This document shows positions 7,130-10,907 of a stretch of DNA of 10,907 nucleotides, piece by piece. Source of the stretch: JAISXK01 sp031549625 (lineage in GTDB: Bacteria > Bacillota > Clostridia > Christensenellales > CAG-138); NCBI GenBank assembly GCA_031549625.1, contig JAVBPK010000058.1, forward strand, positions 1 to 10,907. Reading direction: 5' to 3'. Under the pieces are notes generated by a model. It was not told the DNA's origin. It made no database searches and was given only the letters and a program-made list of their open reading frames with translations. How positions within the stretch are numbered: the first letter of the stretch is position 1; each line of letters opens with the position of its first letter. The translations under genes were made by a program, and so were the position numbers.

Positions 7130-7158
7130 ATTATAGTTTATTGCATGCGGGTTCGCAA
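7130..7158 (-). promoter_or_regulatory. Sigma-A-type promoter for divIC at the 3' end of yabQ
   Basis: TTGCGA (7158-7153) and a perfect TATAAT (7135-7130) are separated by exactly 17 bases on the minus strand. The -35 lies in the last codons of yabQ and the -10 just after its stop codon. The start site would be near 7123, leaving a ~135-base leader to divIC. Confidence 0.58.
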
Positions 7159-7449
7159 CGAATAAAATGCGTGAAATATAAGATATCCTATCGACCATTG
7201 TTGCAGAAGCATGCCAATCGCAATGGCAGCGCACAAATACAGCCGGATCGTGCCTCCGGTCGCGGTAAGAAAGCCCGCAGCTATAATGCAAAAGCTCACA
7301 AGTACGAATATCCCGTCGCACAGCGCATGCACAATGCGGGCTTTTATCACGCGCCGGATAAACCGTAGCGCGTCATACACAAGCCCTATCCACACCCCAC
7401 AATACAGCATAGCCAAAAAAGCAACCGGTTGTAAAAGCGTGTTGCTCAT
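7138..7449 (-). CDS. yabQ: Spore cortex biosynthesis protein YabQ
   Basis: Integral membrane protein of the YabQ family, required for spore cortex formation in B. subtilis and made in the mother cell. The 103-residue product is strongly hydrophobic, with about three membrane segments (roughly 5-28, 42-64 and 66-90). The N-terminal pattern LLQPVAFLAMLYCGVWIGLVYDALRF, including the conserved G-YD-RF element, is typical. It ends shortly after the last helix in a basic tail (YSLRTRMQ), so it is shorter than many YabQ proteins. Its ATG overlaps the yabP stop as ATGA, indicating translational coupling. The divIC promoter overlaps its 3' end. Sequence conservation in this family is low, so the assignment rests partly on the yabP-yabQ-divIC order. 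Confidence 0.88.
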   Translation of the reverse strand: MSNTLLQPVAFLAMLYCGVWIGLVYDALRFIRRVIKARIVHALCDGIFVLVSFCIIAAGFLTATGGTIRLYLCAAIAIGMLLQQWSIGYLIFHAFYSLRTRMQ

Positions 7450-7742
7450 TTAAATACGCGCGAAAACAAGCCGCGCCGTTCAACGTTGGGCGCTTCATAT
7501 TCCAAAGCGGACACTTCGCCCTCTATAATGACCTGCCCGTCGTCCAGGCTGAGCTTTGTCAAGTGCAGGCCGTCGCCTTCGATGCGCATGATTCCCGCTT
7601 CCGTTTCCAATATGATCTCCTGCTCGTGAAAGCTTTCGATGTCGGAAACGCCAGTAACGCTCATGCGCGACCGGTTGTCGATGTGCACGTTATGTGTACG
7701 CAAGCGTGGTTTCCCGCTGTCCAAATCCCTATAATCGGCCAT
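7446..7742 (-). CDS. yabP: Sporulation protein YabP
   Basis: Small soluble protein needed for sporulation (spore coat/cortex assembly in the mother cell in B. subtilis). The 98 residues match the family length of about 100 and show its core pattern: HNVHIDNRSRMSVTGVSDI at 17-35, ESFHEQEIILETEAGIM at 36-52, GLHLTKLSLDDGQVIIEG at 58-75, and a C-terminal GLFSRVFK that resembles the family's GFFSKLFR ending. A longer in-frame reading back to 7868 is unsupported. The start at 7742 has AAGGAAG (7748-7754) five bases upstream and begins at the conserved part. A sigma-E-like promoter lies ~105 bases upstream of the start, fitting mother-cell expression. It overlaps yabQ by four bases. Confidence 0.93.
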   Translation of the reverse strand: MADYRDLDSGKPRLRTHNVHIDNRSRMSVTGVSDIESFHEQEIILETEAGIMRIEGDGLHLTKLSLDDGQVIIEGEVSALEYEAPNVERRGLFSRVFK

Positions 7743-7846
7743 TTTTTCTTCCTTTCCATCCTGTATTTTAATCTTGTTTTCCCTGTCGCCCACCGGATAT
7801 GCCTGCCCACAGCAAGGCTGTTTGCTTGGGGCGATATGTTCTTTAC

Positions 7847-7875
7847 ACTCTATGCGCCCTTCGCCCATACTATAC
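7847..7875 (-). promoter_or_regulatory. Candidate sigma-E promoter of yabP-yabQ
   Basis: On the minus strand GTATAGT (7875-7869) is followed after 14 bases by CATAGAGT (7854-7847). This resembles the sigma-E consensus of about KMATATT, 14 bases, CATACANT. Seven of eight -10 positions and five of seven -35 positions fit. YabP genes are sigma-E-dependent in B. subtilis. The transcript leader would be about 100 bases. Confidence 0.5.
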
Positions 7876-8052
7876 GCGCGCCACGCGCCACGTTTTTTGT
7901 CTATTCCTCATGCACGGCGCCTTCGTTTGCGCTCCGGCCGGCAAATATCTAGGCCGCGCCGCCCGCTCCCGTGCCAGTTTGCCGGAATGCGAAAAAACAT
8001 TGTCGAAATGAGACATTTTTTTAAACAAAAAGCAAAAAGATATGATACGGTC
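7876..8052. other. Divergent intergenic region between yabP and rho
   Basis: About 180 bases between the yabP and rho promoters contain no credible gene; the open frames lack ribosome sites and recognisable products. The right half is A/T-rich and holds copies of a GACA-T motif: an imperfect inverted pair ATTGTC and GACAT at 7999-8016, with further copies in the rho promoter (8055-8060, 8067-8071, 8085-8090). Confidence 0.45.
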
Positions 8053-8081
8053 TTGACAATGTTTCTGACATATTTTATTAT
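8053..8081 (+). promoter_or_regulatory. Sigma-A promoter of rho
   Basis: A perfect TTGACA (8053-8058), a 17-base spacer and TATTAT (8076-8081, five of six consensus) form a strong vegetative promoter. Transcription would begin near 8088, leaving a leader of ~230 bases before the rho TTG. Confidence 0.8.
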
Positions 8082-8087
8082 ATGGAC

Positions 8088-8321
8088 AATTGGGACGGTA
8101 TCTTTTGGATAATCTTTTCATAGGGACCTAGAACATTGGTCCAACTCTATTCATTCAAGCATGTTCCCTGTTTAGACGAATAGTTTTAGGGTATTCTTAT
8201 ACCAAGCTTCCTATGTCCAAGATCGCAGAAGAACATAAAGCTAAATAAACGTTACCAACTGTACGCGATATTTTTTGTGTGCAGCAATATATTTGTTATG
8301 TCATGAAAGGAGAGGTGGAGT
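8088..8321 (+). promoter_or_regulatory. Long 5' leader of rho with competing hairpins
   Basis: The leader holds a GGACC/GGTCC stem (8124-8142) and a GGTAT/ATACC stem-loop (8190-8203). The latter competes with an alternative GAATA/TATTC pairing (8178-8182 with 8192-8196). A C-over-G, pyrimidine-rich stretch around 8139-8170 could load Rho. rho genes are commonly autoregulated by attenuation in their leaders, so autogenous control is a reasonable inference. A tiny frame at 8213-8248 (MSKIAEEHKAK) has no visible ribosome site. The leader ends in a strong purine-rich Shine-Dalgarno region (8307-8318). Confidence 0.4.
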
Positions 8322-10346
8322 TTGGATAAAGAAGCTCTACAATCAAAAAGTCTTGCCGACTTGCGGGAGCTCGCGAAGCTCGGCGGTTTAAAGGCCGTCA
8401 ACAAATATCGCAAGGACGAACTTGTACAAATGCTTATGGGCGGCGGTGTGCCTCAGGATGCCTCGTTTGCAGAACCCGCTCCCGCGGAACCCATAGGCGC
8501 GCCGCATGCCGCTCCGGGGGACGCTGGCGCTGAGCCCGTGGCCGCACCGGCCCCGGCAAGGCGGCCAGGGCGGCCGCCACGATCCGCTGGCCGTCAGGAG
8601 GCCGCTTCCAGCGAAGCGACGCACGCAGCGCCTCCCGCGGCAGCCCCTGTTGTTGCCGCGCCGCAAAGCGCCGTCGAACCGGGAGCTGGCGCCCCCGCAC
8701 CGGCCGCTTCTGCTCCGCCGCAGGACGATTACCGCAAACCGGCCTATGTGGCGCCCGGTTACCAGGGCAAGGCGGATACCGGCTACCAACCGCGCAGGCA
8801 GCAATACAACAACTATCAGTCTTCCGACGGCAATTATCAGCAGCGCAGGCAATATGGCAACTATCAGCAAAACAACAATGCCGGCGGCGGCAATTATCAG
8901 CGCCGCACATACCCCGGCAACACATACCAGCAAAACAACTATCAGCAAAGCGGCTACCAGCAATCCGCGGGCTATAACGCACCCGGCAACTACCAGCAAA
9001 CAGGGTACCAGCAGAACAGCTATCCGCCGCAAAACGTCTATCAGCCCGCCGCGCCATACCAACAGCCCCGTTTCCCTACCGAACTGGAAGGAACGGATGA
9101 AAGCCGCGCGCAGCACGCCGACGGCTACTACAACAAAGAATACGGCACAAGCAATCCTGCTGTGCCCGAATTGTTGCAAGGCGGTGAATGCGGTGACGCG
9201 GAGGGCGTGCTGGAAGTGCTGCCGGATGGTTACGGCTTCTTGCGTTCCGACAATGACCTGCCCGGCAACCGCGACGTGTACGTATCCATCGCGCAAATAA
9301 GGCGTTTTTCGCTGAAGACAGGCGACATGGTCACGGGCAAAACGCGCCCCTCCAAAGAGGGCGAACGTTTTCTTGCGCTTTTGTATATCACAGCCATCAA
9401 TGGCGAAGCTCCAGAGGAACTTAATACGCGGCGGCCGTTTGAAGATCTCGTCCCGATATATCCCGACGAGCGCCTTACGCTTGAATGTCCCGGGCAAAAC
9501 AATCTCGCTATCCGGCTGATCGACCTGATCGCGCCCATCGGCAAAGGCCAGCGCGGCATGATCGTCGCCCAGCCAAAGGCAGGCAAGACCACTTTGCTCA
9601 AGAACATAGCAAACGGCATTTCCGCCAATCACCCCGACGCGCATTTGATGGTGCTTCTCATAGACGAGCGTCCGGAAGAAGTAACAGACATGCAGCGCAG
9701 CATCAATGGCGAAGTACTGTATTCCACATTTGACGAGCTTCCCGAACACCATACCCGTGTTGCCGAAATGGTTCTGGAACGCGCTATGCGCCTCGTAGAA
9801 ATGGGAAAAGATGTAATCATACTCATGGATAGCCTGACGCGCCTATCGCGCGCATACAACCTCTCCATCCCGCCCACTGGCCGTACGCTCTCCGGTGGCT
9901 TGGATCCGGGCGCGCTGCATAAGCCGAAACGCTTTTTCGGCGCCGCTCGAAACATCGAAAACGGCGGCAGCCTCACCGTCATTGCCACCGCCTTGGTCGA
10001 AACCGGCAGCCGCATGGATGATATCATATTCGAGGAATTCAAGGGCACCGGAAACATGGAAATCCACTTGGATCGCAAGCTTTCCGAAAAGCGGATTTTC
10101 CCGGCTATCGATATCTATAAATCCGGCACAAGGCGCGAAGAATTGTTGCTCACCAAACAAGAACTCGACGGCGTATACACCATGCGGCGCGTGCTTTCCG
10201 GCGGCAATCCCTCCGATGTTACGGAACAATTCATCAACATGCTGGAAAAAACCAAGACCAACGAGGAGTTCCTGAACCGCCTGAAGGAATGGATCAGCAT
10301 CTACGAAAAAGACGGCTATACCAGCTCCTCCCGATTTGGAAAATAG
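8322..10346 (+). CDS. rho: Transcription termination factor Rho with large prion-like disordered insertion
   Basis: Hexameric ATP-dependent RNA translocase that ends transcription. The 674-residue protein is ~250 longer than E. coli Rho (419). Order: SAP-like N-terminal domain (about 3-38, LADLRELAKLGGLKAVNKYRK); Ala/Pro-rich linker (44-135); Tyr/Gln/Asn/Arg-rich repeats (137-250); acidic linker (251-292); cold-shock-like RNA-binding domain (293-365, GVLEVLPDGYGFLRS); ATPase (370-655). The ATPase has Walker A AQPKAGKTT at 416-424, IDERPEEVTDMQR at 447-459 with catalytic Glu449/Arg450, Walker B VIILMD at 498-503, the Q-loop region at 513-544, the R-loop KGTGNMEIHLDR at 574-585 and the arginine-finger segment SGTRREE at 601-607. 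All core residues are intact, so it should be active. TTG start at 8322 with AAGGAG at 8307-8312 and AGGTGG at 8313-8318; starting later would remove the SAP domain. Monocistronic, with its own promoter and terminator. Confidence 0.98.
   Translation: MDKEALQSKSLADLRELAKLGGLKAVNKYRKDELVQMLMGGGVPQDASFAEPAPAEPIGAPHAAPGDAGAEPVAAPAPARRPGRPPRSAGRQEAASSEATHAAPPAAAPVVAAPQSAVEPGAGAPAPAASAPPQDDYRKPAYVAPGYQGKADTGYQPRRQQYNNYQSSDGNYQQRRQYGNYQQNNNAGGGNYQRRTYPGNTYQQNNYQQSGYQQSAGYNAPGNYQQTGYQQNSYPPQNVYQPAAPYQQPRFPTELEGTDESRAQHADGYYNKEYGTSNPAVPELLQGGECGDAEGVLEVLPDGYGFLRSDNDLPGNRDVYVSIAQIRRFSLKTGDMVTGKTRPSKEGERFLALLYITAINGEAPEELNTRRPFEDLVPIYPDERLTLECPGQNNLAIRLIDLIAPIGKGQRGMIVAQPKAGKTTLLKNIANGISANHPDAHLMVLLIDERPEEVTDMQRSINGEVLYSTFDELPEHHTRVAEMVLERAMRLVEMGKDVIILMDSLTRLSRAYNLSIPPTGRTLSGGLDPGALHKPKRFFGAARNIENGGSLTVIATALVETGSRMDDIIFEEFKGTGNMEIHLDRKLSEKRIFPAIDIYKSGTRREELLLTKQELDGVYTMRRVLSGGNPSDVTEQFINMLEKTKTNEEFLNRLKEWISIYEKDGYTSSSRFGK
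8730..9071 (+). repeat. Degenerate tandem repeats encoding the Tyr-Gln-Asn domain of Rho
   Basis: This stretch encodes residues 137-250 and is built from degenerate repeats of the form (Asn/Gly)-Tyr-Gln-Gln, seen in DNA as variants of aactatcagcaa and ggctaccagcaa. It carries 20 tyrosines at mostly 5-7-residue spacing, many Gln and Asn, several Arg pairs (RR at 158-159, 175-176 and 194-195), and no acidic residue between 169 and 250. It has the composition of a prion-like, phase-separating domain and lies outside every conserved Rho domain. Confidence 0.9.
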
Positions 10347-10366
10347 GCTCCCGGCTAAGAAATAGC

Positions 10367-10402
10367 AAAATGCCCACCGCTGGACTGGTGGGCATTTTTG
10401 TT
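10367..10402 (+). terminator. Intrinsic terminator of rho
   Basis: Arms aaaatgcccacc (10367-10378) and ggtgggcatttt (10387-10398) form a 12-pair stem with an eight-base loop, followed by T residues (10395-10402). It lies 20 bases after the rho stop codon. The A run before the stem would also give a T run on the minus strand. Confidence 0.88.
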
Positions 10403-10413
10403 ATCGTGCAGCA

Positions 10414-10487
10414 ACATGAAAGAGCTGCCTGTTACGGCAGCTCTTAGTTCATTGGTGGTTTTACGAAAAGGGGATGCGATCACTCTC
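10414..10487 (-). ncRNA. Candidate small RNA with hairpin terminator, antisense to a toxin-like remnant
   Basis: On the minus strand an extended -10 element TGGTATATT (TATATT at 10499-10494) could start a transcript near 10487. The transcript would run through a ten-pair hairpin (arms at 10420-10429 and 10436-10445, loop of six) followed by TTTC, making an RNA of ~70-75 bases. The opposite strand carries AAAAGGGG followed by a frame reading ITLTY (10479-10493) that then loses its expected continuation. This resembles the 5' end of type I holin-like toxin genes as I remember them, with ATC where their start codon would be. The arrangement suggests a relic of a type I toxin-antitoxin locus. The hairpin is certain; the RNA is inferred. 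Confidence 0.25.
10420..10445. repeat. Ten-pair hairpin downstream of rho
   Basis: Perfect arms aagagctgcc and ggcagctctt around a six-base loop. No T run follows on the plus strand; on the minus strand the stem runs into TTTC. It could be a weak terminator for minus-strand transcription, or a second, backup hairpin after rho. Confidence 0.6.
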
Positions 10488-10502
10488 ACATATAATATAC
10501 CA

Positions 10503-10775
10503 CCCACAAAGCTATAAATCATCAACTATGTATTACGTTTTCAATAAACTAGTATAATAAAAGTTTGAATTTCGGCAGAAAAATCGGTTTTTCATGCAAA
10601 ATTTTTGTCGCAATCACATCAGCCGCGCTCCTGAAACTGCGGCACCGCCTCATCGATTTTTTATAAACCGCTGGCCGGATGATTGCGGGGCAGTGCAGGC
10701 ATAAATGCGGTGTAACTTTTTTTATAAACTGTATGCCCACATGTGGGCATGAGAATGGGTGTCTCAAGGGACTAG
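10503..10775. other. Intergenic region between rho locus and insertion sequence
   Basis: About 270 bases hold no supportable gene. A minus-strand open frame (10824-10549) begins inside the insertion-sequence end, lacks a ribosome site and resembles no family I know. Visible structure: a 12-base direct repeat ttttttataaac at 10657-10668 and 10718-10729 (61 bases apart), a TATAAT at 10551-10556 without a convincing -35, and the palindrome at 10733-10750. Confidence 0.5.
10733..10750. repeat. Perfect 18-bp palindrome near the insertion-sequence end
   Basis: The sequence atgcccacatgtgggcat is its own reverse complement. No T run follows on either strand, so it is unlikely to be a terminator. Its arms share atgcccac/gtgggcat with the rho terminator stem at 10370-10395. 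It lies 25 bases outside the putative IS left end and could be a protein-binding site or part of an insertion target. Confidence 0.7.
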
Positions 10776-10907
10776 GGTAGATTACAAGAGCAAGTGCAAC
10801 AAAAAAAGGATTGCAGATCGACAACGTGTTAAAATGAGTTTGAAGAAAACATCAACACGAGGTCAAAATGCAACCTTACACTCATTTTACACTAGACGAG
10901 AGAGAAC
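10776..10907 (+). mobile_element. Left end of an IS30-family insertion sequence (cut by window edge)
   Basis: The segment from about 10776 to 10801 looks like a 26-bp terminal inverted repeat. It has TAGATT near the outer end and GCAACA at the inner end, as in the inverted repeat of IS30 as I remember it, with about 16 of 26 positions shared. About 66 bases further in, a transposase-like frame begins. The right end, and hence the target duplication, lies outside the window, so the exact boundary is unproven. Confidence 0.5.
10868..10907 (+). CDS. IS30-family transposase, N-terminal fragment
   Basis: An ATG at 10868 with GAGGT at 10859-10863 upstream opens a frame reading MQPYTHFTLDERE up to the window edge. 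The Y-H-T/L--(E)R-E pattern is the usual beginning of IS30-family transposases, which start with a helix-turn-helix (HTH_38-like) DNA-binding region and end in a DDE integrase-like domain. Only 13 residues are visible, so domain content cannot be checked. The upstream inverted-repeat-like sequence supports the call. A non-transposase origin is possible but less likely. Confidence 0.6.
   Translation, partial: MQPYTHFTLDERE

Noticed and set aside
7743..7868. 42-residue N-terminal extension of yabP
   Set aside because: It includes the ribosome site for the ATG at 7742, starts within the sigma-E-like promoter and has no similarity to YabP proteins.
8506..9300. 264-codon plus-strand frame inside rho
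   Set aside because: It is a shifted-frame shadow of the Ala/Pro and YQN repeats (Thr/Ile/Pro runs), with no ribosome site.
8388..9752. 454-codon open frame antisense to rho
   Set aside because: It covers the low-complexity, GC-rich part of rho, where codon choice removes stops on the opposite strand. The translation is a mix of Val/Leu/Arg runs without a ribosome site or a recognisable family, while the plus-strand Rho is unambiguous.
10549..10824. 91-codon minus-strand open frame between rho and the insertion sequence
   Set aside because: It starts inside the IS end, has no Shine-Dalgarno site, and its composition (many Cys, Arg, Pro, Ile and runs of Lys) matches no family I recognise.
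1..10907. CRISPR array, tRNA or rRNA genes
   Set aside because: No regularly spaced direct repeats with unique spacers, no cloverleaf with a CCA-type 3' end and no rRNA core sequence seen. The only regular repeats are protein-coding (Rho YQN domain).

Overview
The window looks like chromosomal DNA from an endospore-forming Clostridia-type Firmicute of moderate GC content. Evidence for this is the pair of sporulation proteins YabP and YabQ next to a DivIC/FtsB division protein, a YwlE-type arginine phosphatase, purine-rich Shine-Dalgarno sites, TTG start codons, and the conserved Firmicute block rpmE - yqhQ - prmC - prfA - sua5 - ywlE - rpiB - upp. It is mostly a conserved housekeeping segment. 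The accessory part is confined to the last ~500 bases.

Layout. Positions 1-6059 (all minus strand) hold one long operon, read right to left: yqhQ (DUF1385 membrane protein), prmC (release-factor methyltransferase, ATGA overlap with yqhQ), prfA (RF1), sua5 (threonylcarbamoyl-AMP synthase), ywlE (protein-arginine phosphatase, TTG start), rpiB, upp, and possibly the start of one more gene running off the left edge. A candidate extended -10 promoter lies just upstream of yqhQ. Positions 6237-6583 hold rpmE (zinc-type L31) as its own unit, with a good promoter, a leader hairpin and a terminator. Positions 6653-7875 hold yabP-yabQ-divIC: a sigma-E-like promoter precedes yabP, and a separate vegetative (sigma-A-like) promoter sits at the end of yabQ, which would let divIC be made in growing cells.

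Positions 8053-10402 (plus strand) hold rho, divergent from yabP, with a textbook sigma-A promoter, a ~230-nt leader, a TTG start and an intrinsic terminator. This Rho is 674 residues rather than about 420. The extra length is a disordered Ala/Pro-rich stretch followed by a ~115-residue Tyr/Gln/Asn-rich prion-like repeat domain between the N-terminal SAP-like domain and the RNA-binding domain. This is the most interesting feature of the window.

Positions 10403-10907 are intergenic and accessory: a hairpin and promoter-like element on the minus strand that may be a small antisense RNA beside a broken toxin-like reading frame, a perfect 18-bp palindrome, and the left end of an IS30-family insertion sequence whose transposase is cut by the window edge.

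The main operon couples translation termination (PrfA and its methylase PrmC), tRNA t6A formation (Sua5), phosphoarginine removal (YwlE), pentose phosphate isomerisation (RpiB) and uracil salvage (Upp). The functional links are loose, but the order is conserved in Firmicutes.
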